In this document: one piece after another, positions 57,204 through 64,000 of the stretch | How the letters are laid out: every line of letters begins with the position of its first letter | How positions within the stretch are numbered: position 1 is the first letter of the stretch | Assembly (NCBI GenBank): GCA_963784065.1 | Contig: CAWAQA010000003.1 | Span: 558,001 to 622,000 of the forward strand | DNA: 64,000 nt | Origin: CAWAQA01 sp963784065 | GTDB lineage: Bacteria; Acidobacteriota; Vicinamibacteria; Vicinamibacterales; UBA2999 | Reading direction: 5' to 3' | Made by a program: the position numbers and the translations under genes | The notes under the pieces: model-generated | What the model saw: only the letters and a program-made list of their open reading frames with translations | Database searches by the model: none | What the model was told of the DNA's origin: nothing

Positions 57204-58958
57204 GACGCCATCCCGCACGCCAGGCGATCGATGGCGCCGGCGATCCGGGCATACGCCCGCTCGGTCAACTCGTAGTCGCCGGAAAACGGATCGGGTATCT
57301 CCACGTCGGTCGCCGTCCCTGCATCCACGGCGCCGAGCAGGAATGTCTTGTGCGCGGCGGCGGGGTACTGCTGGCGGAGCTCGCGGAGGTTGCGGCGATC
57401 CATGACGAGGATCACATCGGCCCATCCGACCAGCTCCCCGTCGATGCGCGTCGAACGGTGCGACAGTGAGATCGACGTCCCAGCGCCGCCCGGCGGCGAT
57501 GCCGCGAGGGTCCGCGCGACGGCCGGCGCGGTGATGCATGCCGGTCGAGCGCACGACGATGCCGCGCCCGCCGGCGGCGGCCTTCCCGCGGAGGTACGAG
57601 CTGGCGAAGGGGCTCCGCAGGATGTTGCCGTAACACACGAACAGCACCTTCTCCGCGTTGCGCGCGGCCGCCGCAACCCGGGCCCGGTGCCGCGCGCGAT
57701 ACGCCACCGAACGAAGGGCCTTCATCACCCGCCCGAACGGCCGGCGCACGATCGGCATCTGCGCCGCGATGGCCTGCCGCAGATCGGCCAGTCCAGGCGC
57801 AGGGTCGGAGAGGACCTGCACGTCGTACCGTTCCGATGGCAGGATCAGGCGCGCCATGTCTGCGAGCAATTTCAGTCGTGACGCCTTCCTGACCAGGCCG
57901 GCCTTGACCTCGCGCCGCTCGGGATCGAGGGTCAGCGCCTCCTTGAACCACTCGATGTCGGCGCTCAGCTTCCGGCAGCGGACGCCCGCCGCATAGGTGC
58001 ATCGCGCGGGCGTCGCGCCGAGCGCCATCATCCCGTACAGGTCGGTCGCGAAGGACACGCCGGCACGGCTGGACAGCGGCAGCGATCCCCAGAACCTGCC
58101 GTTGATCTCCATCAACGACACGTCGCGTGTGTCCGGGTCCACCCTGAACTCGACCATCGCGACGCCTGTCCAGGCCAGGGCTCCGAGCAGGCGGCTGGCG
58201 TAGTCACGCAGGAGCGGATCGACCGGAACGCTCATCCGGTACGTGCTCCCGCCTCCGGTCAGCGGCAGTTCGTGGAGCCGCTGGTGCTGGAACACCTGGA
58301 GCAGCTCCCCCGACCGCGCCAGCACCTCGACGCCAACGCCGATGCCCTTCCGGTACTCCTGCAGCATCACCGGGCCGGCCGCGAGCGCGGTGGTCACCTC
58401 GCGCCGGAGCTCGTCACCGTCGAACGCGTAGAACACGGTTCGGCTGACGAACCCGGATGCCGACCACACGCTCGACGTCAGCGGCTTGCAGACAACCGGG
58501 AACGCGAGGTTCGCGGCGTGACGATCGAGCTCCGCCGCATCGTGGACCACGACCGTGGCGGGGCACGGGACTCCGACAAGCCGGGCGAGCTCGAGCGTCC
58601 TGCCCTTGTCGCACACGACGCGGAGCTTGTCGAACGACTCCGCCGCGAGCGCCGAGAACTGCCGGAGGCGTTCAAGGTTCCTCGAGATCGGCACCGTGGT
58701 CAGGTCGGTCACCGGAATGACCAGGTCGTACGGCTGCCGGCTCAACTCGGCCTCGAGCCAGTTGATAAACGGCGCATAGTCGGGCGCCGGATCGGGATAC
58801 ACGAGCCGGGCGCGCGCGTAGCGGCTCCGGAACGCGATCGCCCCATCCCCCGACGCGGCGACCGACACGGTCAGCCCGGCGCGGCCGAGCGAGCGGACGA
58901 TGTCCAGCGCGGGGACCCGATCCCCGTCGAGGACTAGCACGTGGCCGCGTGACGCCAT
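57200..58958 (-). CDS. ATP-grasp ligase fused to low-molecular-weight tyrosine phosphatase (frameshifted)
   Basis: This two-domain protein has about 585 residues. Residues 1 to about 330 form an ATP-grasp carboxylate-amine ligase domain (VLVLDGDRVPALDIVRSLG; FPVVCKPL with the ATP lysine; metal-binding EINGRFWGS). From about 435 a complete LMW phosphatase domain follows. It has the P-loop VCYGNILRS (C-x5-R-S), the DVDL...HRSTR segment, and the general-acid motif IPDPFSGDY. One surplus base near 57465 splits the phosphatase. It overlaps the deacetylase before it and the GT4 after it. The phosphatase may act on the CpsD-like kinase at 30841; the ligase substrate is unknown. Confidence 0.8.
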
Positions 58959-59950
58959 GCTCGATACCTGTTGGCCAGCAACTCGAGGCCGTTGACCGTG
59001 CTGCGGAATTGAGTGGGATCGGCAACGGCGGGCAACCGCTCGAGCCGGAAGAGATCGGCGCCGCCGCGAAGCGGCTCGCCGTGCGCGACGACGGCGCAGG
59101 CATAACCGGCTTCTTGCGCCGCGGCCACCGCGCGTGCGTCATAGTCGGCCGGCTCGCCGTGCGGATAGGCAAACGCCTGAACCCGCCGCAGGAGACGCGT
59201 CTCGATCGCACGTTTCGATTCGAACAGCTCGTGCTCGATCTCCGCCGGCGTGCATCGCGACAGGACGGGATGCGAGCAGGTGTGCGACCCGATCTCCACG
59301 AGCGCGGGATCCAGCTGCGCCGCTTCCGCCCACGTCATCGCCCGGTAATCGGCGGTCGCCGTCGCCGGCAAGGCGACCTCGAGCGCGGCTTCGAGCTGTT
59401 CGGCGACGCGGCCGCGGGCCGCCGTGTCCATGCGCATACAGAGCTCGCCGACGGCCGACCACGCACGCTCCCGCCGCGAGGGGCCGGACAGCTCGCACCG
59501 CACGCGGGTGCCGGCGATACGCACGTCGAGTTGCGCGGCAGTGGTCGCGTGCAGGGCGTAATGCAGGCGGTCGAACCAGAGCCATCCGTTGCGCTGGAGA
59601 AAGTCGGTCACCACAAAAAGTGTGGCCGGGACCTCGTATTTCTGGAGGAGCGGATACGCGTGCTCGGCGAAATCCGCATACCCGTCGTCCACGGTGAGGA
59701 CGACGGTGCGCGGCTCCAAGGGACGTCCATCCTGCAGCGTCCTGACGACCGCTGACAGCCGCCGCACGTGGAAATGCTTCGTCAGGTACTGCAGGTGCCG
59801 CTCGAACGCCGCGGCATCGAGGCGGCGCGCCCGCGGGGCCTCCGAAAAGCGGTGGTACATCAGGACACGGGGCGCCGAGCCGGTCAGGCGCCGGGCGACG
59901 ACGCCGCCGGTGGCTTTCGCCACGGAAGTCATCAGGGTTCGGATGGTCAT
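58934..59950 (-). CDS. NodB-type polysaccharide deacetylase
   Basis: This intact 338-residue enzyme has VLMYHRFSE near the N-terminus, the catalytic TVDDGYADF, the metal-binding SHTCSHPVL and AFAYPHGEPADY. No signal peptide is evident, so it may act on lipid-linked precursors in the cytoplasm. It is the first gene of the leftward operon and overlaps the ATP-grasp gene by 25 bases. A -24/-12 promoter match lies at 60076-60091. Confidence 0.88.
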   Translation of the reverse strand: MTIRTLMTSVAKATGGVVARRLTGSAPRVLMYHRFSEAPRARRLDAAAFERHLQYLTKHFHVRRLSAVVRTLQDGRPLEPRTVVLTVDDGYADFAEHAYPLLQKYEVPATLFVVTDFLQRNGWLWFDRLHYALHATTAAQLDVRIAGTRVRCELSGPSRRERAWSAVGELCMRMDTAARGRVAEQLEAALEVALPATATADYRAMTWAEAAQLDPALVEIGSHTCSHPVLSRCTPAEIEHELFESKRAIETRLLRRVQAFAYPHGEPADYDARAVAAAQEAGYACAVVAHGEPLRGGADLFRLERLPAVADPTQFRSTVNGLELLANRYRAWRHAATC

Positions 59951-60056
59951 CGCACTCGCGCCACTGAAGTCATCTCTCCGGGAGACTTAAGGTTCACCGC
60001 GCGGCGCCTCGCCGCACGCGGCCGTCGAAATCGAGCGGTACCTGGCCGCTCAAGCA

Positions 60057-60072
60057 TGGCGGCCCGATTGCA
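60057..60072 (+). promoter_or_regulatory. Sigma-54 promoter candidate, rightward of a divergent pair
   Basis: TGGCGGCCCGATTGCA has intact TGGC and TTGCA with the GG-N10-GC spacing. It lies 68 bases before the ATG of the alkaline-phosphatase-like gene. Confidence 0.6.
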
Positions 60073-60075
60073 CTC

Positions 60076-60091
60076 AGCAACAGGCATGCCT
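60076..60091 (-). promoter_or_regulatory. Sigma-54 promoter candidate, leftward of a divergent pair
   Basis: On the minus strand AGGCATGCCTGTTGCT has the GG-N10-GC spacing and a perfect TTGCT. It points to the deacetylase operon at 59950 and lies only 3 bases from the rightward match, so the two are back to back. Confidence 0.58.
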
Positions 60092-60139
60092 CGGTCGGAG
60101 TGATCGGGGCTCGAGCACATCCTGACGGAGCTTTCCGAA

Positions 60140-61555
60140 ATGACGCAACGGCCGCTGATCCTGCTGGAATTCAACGAACTTTCTCCCGACCTCATGGAAC
60201 GGTTCATGGGCATGGGCTGCCTGCCGAACTGCCAGCGGCTGCACGATGCGTCGGAGGTCTGCATCACCGAAGCCGAGGAGCGGAAGTGGGAGCTGAACCC
60301 GTGGGTTCAGTGGGTCACCGTGCATTCGGGCCTCAACTACCGCGACCACGGCATCATCGAGCTCGACGAAGGCGGCAAGCTGCAGGCCCCGCGCGTCTGG
60401 GACGTCGTGTCCGCGGCGGGATTCCCGGTGTGCGTCTGGGGAAGCATGAACGTCGCCTACGAGCCGGGGATCCGCGGCGTCGTCCTGCCCGACCCGTGGA
60501 CGACGAAGGTGGCGCCTTACCCGGAAGGCCTGCGGCCGTTCTTCCGGTTCGTGCAGCAGAACGTGCTCGAGCACACCAGCGGCAAGGTGCCCCTGGGCGC
60601 GGCGGACTACGCGGCGTTCGGACAGTTCATGCTGACGCACGGCATGTCGCCAGCCACGGTCATTGCCATCGTCCGCCAGCTGCTCGACGAGCGGTTCGGG
60701 ACAGGCGACAGCCACTGGAAGCGCGCCGTGCTGCTCGACCGGCTGCAGTTCGACGTCTTCCGCTGGTACTACCGCAAGATGCGGCCGCTCTTCTCGACGT
60801 TCTTCTCGAACAGCACCGCGCACTTCCAGCATTTCCACTGGCGCGAGATGGAGCCGCATCTCTTCACGCACCAGCCGACGCCGGAGCGGCGGGCCGCGCA
60901 CGAGCACACGATCCTGTTCGGATACCAGGAGATGGACAAGATGATTGGCCGCTTCCTCGACCTGGCCGGGGACGACGCGACGCTCGTCTTCGCGACCGGG
61001 ATCAGCCAGCAGCCGTGCCTGGTGTACGAAGAGCAGGGTGGAAAGGTGATGTACCGCCCGCACGACGTCGCACGCCTGATGCGGTTCGCCGGCGTGAGCG
61101 AGCGCCATGCGAGCGCGCCGCTGATGGCCGAGGTCTTCAACCTTCGTTTCGAGAACGAGGTGGACGCCGTCCGCGCGCAGGCGCGGTTACGGGCGCTCAA
61201 GGTGGACCGCCAGCCGGCGATGCTCGTACAGCGCGACGGCTCGCTGGTCACGACCAAGTGCCAGCTCCACGAACAGGTGGCAACCGGCACGCAATTGAGC
61301 CGCGGCGAGGGCGGGGCGGCCGTGCCCTTCTTCGACATGTTCTACCAGCTGGAAGACAGCAAGAGCGGCATGCATCACCCGGACGGGATGCTCTGGGTGC
61401 GGACGCCGGGGCAGCCGCACCGCAAGCACGCCGCCAAGGTACCGCTGGCAGCGGTGGCGCCCGCGCTGCTCGATCTCATGGGGATGCCGATTCCGGCCCA
61501 CATGGCAGCCGCGCCGGACCTCGCACCGCCCGCCGTCGCCGGGGTTCGATCGTGA
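60140..61555 (+). CDS. Alkaline-phosphatase-superfamily protein of unknown substrate
   Basis: This 471-residue cytoplasmic protein begins PLILLEFNELSPDLMERF, a form seen in alkaline-phosphatase/phosphodiesterase superfamily members. WVQWVTVHSGLNYRDHGI holds a plausible Thr/Ser nucleophile, and FQHFHW and HDVARLM add metal-type residues. No signal peptide is present. A GGAG site precedes the ATG. It heads an operon with a methyltransferase and a GT2, so it may transfer or hydrolyse phosphate groups on glycan precursors. The precise reaction cannot be read from the sequence. Confidence 0.6.
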   Translation: MTQRPLILLEFNELSPDLMERFMGMGCLPNCQRLHDASEVCITEAEERKWELNPWVQWVTVHSGLNYRDHGIIELDEGGKLQAPRVWDVVSAAGFPVCVWGSMNVAYEPGIRGVVLPDPWTTKVAPYPEGLRPFFRFVQQNVLEHTSGKVPLGAADYAAFGQFMLTHGMSPATVIAIVRQLLDERFGTGDSHWKRAVLLDRLQFDVFRWYYRKMRPLFSTFFSNSTAHFQHFHWREMEPHLFTHQPTPERRAAHEHTILFGYQEMDKMIGRFLDLAGDDATLVFATGISQQPCLVYEEQGGKVMYRPHDVARLMRFAGVSERHASAPLMAEVFNLRFENEVDAVRAQARLRALKVDRQPAMLVQRDGSLVTTKCQLHEQVATGTQLSRGEGGAAVPFFDMFYQLEDSKSGMHHPDGMLWVRTPGQPHRKHAAKVPLAAVAPALLDLMGMPIPAHMAAAPDLAPPAVAGVRS

Positions 61556-62289
61556 GCCCCTATCCTCGAGAGATGGCGGCACGGATCGAGTACGAGCTGA
61601 CCGCGTACGACGAGTGGTATCGGTCGAAGACGTCGCGCATGGAGCGGCCCTTCTACTACCACCATCAGCCGGAGAACGAGCAGGCGTTTGTCCGCTCGCT
61701 GCTCGCGAAGCACAAGGTCCGGAACGGTGCGCGGCTGATCGACCTCGGTTGCGGCAACGGGGTCTACGCCGACATGTTCGCGAAGGAGGGCCTTCGCGTG
61801 ACCGCGGTGGACCTGAGCGACGCCGCAATTGACTATGCGAGACGCACGCACGAGTCCGGCGTGGAGTGGATCGCCGGCGACACGCTGGCGCTGCCGTTCG
61901 AGAACCAGTTCGACCACGGCTTTTGTCACTACTTCACGCTGTTCAACTCGGCGGCGACGCCGGAGGAAGGTGTCGAATTCGGCCGCGCCATCATGCGGTA
62001 CATCCGGCCGGGGGGAACGCTGTTCTTCGTCTGGCACAGCGACCTGACCGCCGTCCGTCTCGCCGGCGGCAGCCGGTTCGGGATCAATAACTACACGATC
62101 GATCAGATCGAGGCGATGTTCCCCGGTTTCCGCACCACGTCCCATGCGGTCGACGGCATGGCGCGCCTCCCGCGCTGCTTCGGCCGGTTCGCCTATCACA
62201 AGTACATCACCCGCCTGTGCTGCGCGGGAGTCTACCTGGCGGCATCCAGCTGGCATCGGGTCCGTATCATCGTGGCGGTGCACAAATGA
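61552..62289 (+). CDS. SAM-dependent class I methyltransferase
   Basis: This 245-residue methyltransferase has LIDLGCGNGVYADMF (SAM motif I), VTAVDLSDAAIDYA (motif II) and IRPGGTLFFVW (post-motif). The GTG start overlaps the upstream stop (GTGA), and its own stop overlaps the next ATG (ATGA), so translation is coupled. In this setting it probably methylates a sugar or a lipid-linked intermediate. Confidence 0.83.
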   Translation: MSPYPREMAARIEYELTAYDEWYRSKTSRMERPFYYHHQPENEQAFVRSLLAKHKVRNGARLIDLGCGNGVYADMFAKEGLRVTAVDLSDAAIDYARRTHESGVEWIAGDTLALPFENQFDHGFCHYFTLFNSAATPEEGVEFGRAIMRYIRPGGTLFFVWHSDLTAVRLAGGSRFGINNYTIDQIEAMFPGFRTTSHAVDGMARLPRCFGRFAYHKYITRLCCAGVYLAASSWHRVRIIVAVHK

Positions 62290-63228
62290 AAGTGACTGTG
62301 ATCATCCCCGCGTTCAACGCGGAGCGGTACATCCGGGAGACGCTCGAGAGCGTCATGGCGCAAACCTACCGCGACGTCGAAGTGGTCGTGGTTGACGACG
62401 GGTCGCGGGACCGGACGGCGGAGATCGTGCGCTCGTTCGGCGACCGCGTCGGGTACCTGTACCAGGACAACAGCGGCGGCTGCGGGAAGCCCCGCAACGA
62501 GGGCATGAAGGCCGCGTCCGGGGACGTGTTCGTGTTCCTGGACTCGGACGACCTCATGGTTCCGGGCCGGATTGCGAGGGAGGTCGACGTGCTCCGGCGC
62601 CATCCCGGTGTCGGGATGGTGTTTTCGAACTACCAGGACTTCGAGGGCGATCGGATCTACGAGGGCGGGCATTTCGAGAGTTGCCCGATCCTCAGCGGCC
62701 GCCTCGGCACGCTGCCGCCCGGCGCGAGGCAGACGATTCTGCTGCCGTCGGAGAGCACGGAGCTCCTGCTGACCGAGAATTTCGGCTCCTCGTCGCCGAT
62801 GGTCCGCCGGGACGCGGTCGAATGCGTGGGCCCGTTCGACGAGACGCTGCGGGCGAGCGAGGACTTCGAGTTCCAGTATCGGGTCGCGTCGCACTACTGC
62901 ATCGCCCTGATCCCGCAGGTCGGCTGGCACAAGCGGCTGCACCAGGGCGAGCATGAGCTCACAGACGCCGAACATCCTGCATCACAAGATCCTGACGCGG
63001 ACGAGGCTCCTGGCGGTCGAGCGGGTGCCGCGGCGACGGCGCAAGCTGAAACAGCGGCTGGCGATTCTCTACCGCGAGCTCGCGTATCACCTGACCGGCC
63101 GCAACAACGCGCTGGCGTTGAAGCATGCGCTGACCAGCCTGAAGTTCGAGGCGCAGCCCCACCCGAAGCTGTTCGCCCGAATCGTCCTCGACGTCCTCGG
63201 CCGCGACACCAACGGAGCGGTGGGATGA
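62286..63228 (+). CDS. GT2 glycosyltransferase (frameshifted)
   Basis: This family-2 enzyme starts VTVIIPAFNAERYIRETLESV, with VVVDDGSRDRT and the metal-binding VFLDSDDLMVP. EDFEFQYRVA marks the catalytic base region. One surplus base near 62950 (context GGC[G]AGC) breaks the frame; the repaired C-terminus contains LKQRLAILYRELAYH and ends with GRDTNGAVG. The repaired length is about 313 residues. It is the third gene of the rightward operon. Confidence 0.85.
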
Positions 63229-63238
63229 GGGGGCAAAG

Positions 63239-63280
63239 AGTGGAACAAGTGGAAAAGTGGAAGAAGTGGAAGAAGTTAGG
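63239..63280. repeat. GTGGAAGAA microsatellite
   Basis: Four to five copies of a 9-base unit, GTGGAA(G/C/A)AA, directly follow the GT2 stop. It is a simple tandem repeat in the convergent gap at the right end. Confidence 0.6.
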
Positions 63281-63300
63281 TAGTTAACTATTTAAGTAGG

Positions 63301-63356
63301 GGCGGGTCCTCCGGACCCGCCGGATAAGTTCGTAGAGGCCGACCTTCAGGTCGGCC
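63301..63356. repeat. Two adjacent hairpin repeats
   Basis: GGCGGGTCC-TCC-GGACCCGCC (63301-63321) and GGCCGACC-TTCA-GGTCGGCC (63337-63356) are perfect stems with short loops, in the convergent gap between two GT2 genes. They have the same architecture as the GCCGGC hairpins but other stem sequences. Confidence 0.6.
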
Positions 63357-63390
63357 TGGCCGGCTTCGCCGAAACCCCAATCTGAAATTG

Positions 63391-63411
63391 TCTCTGTGTC
63401 TCTGTGGTTCG
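63391..63411. repeat. CCACAGAG element, reverse orientation
   Basis: TGTCTCTGTGTCTCTGTGGTT is the reverse complement of the element at 9666 and 50431. It lies just before the end of the last gene. Confidence 0.6.
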
Positions 63412-63423
63412 TGAGGCGAGGAA

Positions 63424-64000
63424 TCACGAGTGCCCGAGCCGGTGCCAGCACCACCGGAACGGTGCCCAGACAGAACCGGGCAGCGCGGCGGCGACGTAGC
63501 GGACGGCGCCGAGCGCGTCGATGCACGCGCCCGCCTCGCGAAAGAGCGCGCGCGCCTGCGTCAGCTCGCCCCGCTCATACGCCACGTGCCCCAGGCCGGC
63601 GAGCACGCCCTTGCGATGGCGTACCGCCGCCCGGCGGTGCCGGGGAGCAAGGCCGCGGGCCAGCACCCGGTCGGTCACCGCCAGCCGCCCGCCGAGCACG
63701 AGCTCGAGGCAGCGCGTGGTGTTCTGGTCATGCACCCGGTAGTCGGTCAGCGCCTCGTCGAGATAGCCAATCCGCGTCCGCGCCGCCAGCCGCAGCCACA
63801 GGTCCCAGTCCTCGCCGGCGAACAGGTCCACGGGAAACCGGTCGGCGGCAAGCGTCTCGCGCCGCACGAGCACCGTGGAGGTCGGTGATCGTGTTGTGCG
63901 CCAGCAGGTCGCCGAGGCACTCCCCCTGGGCGATGCGCCAGGGAATGGCGCCGCCGGGACAATCGATGTCATCGCCCCCACCATCGATGTGGCGAACGGC
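63424..64000 (-). CDS. GT2 glycosyltransferase (partial, frameshifted)
   Basis: This is the C-terminal part of a family-2 glycosyltransferase, cut by the window end. FAGEDWDLWLRLA is the typical catalytic-base segment, and YRVHDQNTTR follows. One surplus base near 63883 (context ACC[G]ACC) breaks the frame; before it, IPWRIAQGECLGDLLAHN fits the acceptor region. The N-terminus lies outside the window. It is convergent with the GT2 at 62286. Confidence 0.75.
   Translation of the reverse strand, partial: PFATSMVGAMTSIVPAAPFPGASPRGSASATCWRTTRSPTSTVLVRRETLAADRFPVDLFAGEDWDLWLRLAARTRIGYLDEALTDYRVHDQNTTRCLELVLGGRLAVTDRVLARGLAPRHRRAAVRHRKGVLAGLGHVAYERGELTQARALFREAGACIDALGAVRYVAAALPGSVWAPFRWCWHRLGHS

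Noticed and set aside
56082..58958. A 958-residue fusion of ATP-grasp, phosphatase and GT4
   Set aside because: Removing one base near 57465 restores the phosphatase and its stop at 57200. The GT4 then starts at its own ATG overlapping that stop. Only the ATP-grasp/phosphatase fusion is real.

Overview
The window is GC-rich bacterial chromosome. The gene content suggests an Acidobacteriota-like organism, perhaps Vicinamibacteria: a YpdA-type bacillithiol-disulfide reductase, a DUF5916 outer-membrane-type protein, a homodimeric AceE, a tetraether-synthase-like radical SAM protein, an exopolysaccharide locus resembling the XrtA-associated type, and many hairpin repeats between genes. This placement is inference, since no rRNA or marker phylogeny is available. 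No rRNA, tRNA, CRISPR array, transposase or phage gene was seen.

The sequence carries more than 40 apparent indels, about one per 1.5 kb. Almost all are repaired by removing exactly one base, and they break highly conserved housekeeping genes (aceE, five sites in gltB, gltD). I treat them as assembly errors. Each broken gene is reported as one CDS with its shift positions.

Layout. 1-5.9 kb: pyruvate dehydrogenase (aceE, partial aceF), a family-5 uracil-DNA glycosylase, threonine dehydratase and a glycerophosphodiesterase. 6-9.6 kb: a MoxR ATPase, a VWA protein and a LON-domain protein. 9.8-16.6 kb: DUF5916, ypdA and a SWIM/SNF2 helicase. 16.6-25.3 kb: glutamate synthase gltBD and the radical SAM enzyme, which ends in a strong terminator. 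25.5-64 kb: a large surface-polysaccharide region.

The polysaccharide region starts with a degenerate receiver protein, divergent from a sigma-54 promoter. That promoter drives a sigma-54 activator, a Wza-like export protein, an outer-membrane barrel, a GumC-like co-polymerase, a CpsD-like tyrosine kinase, a phosphoglycosyltransferase and a DUF3473-type deacetylase. After a cytochrome c, an MBL hydrolase and a TonB-receptor remnant come three secreted LamG proteins. Interleaved with them are a seven-gene glycan operon (two GT4, an O-antigen ligase, GT2, an asparagine-synthase-like amidotransferase, two PaaK/CapK-like adenylating enzymes), a lone GT2, and two divergent operons. One of these holds a NodB deacetylase, an ATP-grasp/tyrosine-phosphatase fusion and a GT4. 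The other holds an alkaline-phosphatase-like protein, a methyltransferase and a GT2.

The main finding is that several of these units carry -24/-12 (sigma-54) promoter matches. These lie upstream of the export operon, two LamG genes and both divergent operons. This suggests one regulon coupling glycan synthesis, kinase/phosphatase control and secreted glycan-binding proteins. No Wzx flippase, exosortase or PEP-CTERM tail is present in the window.
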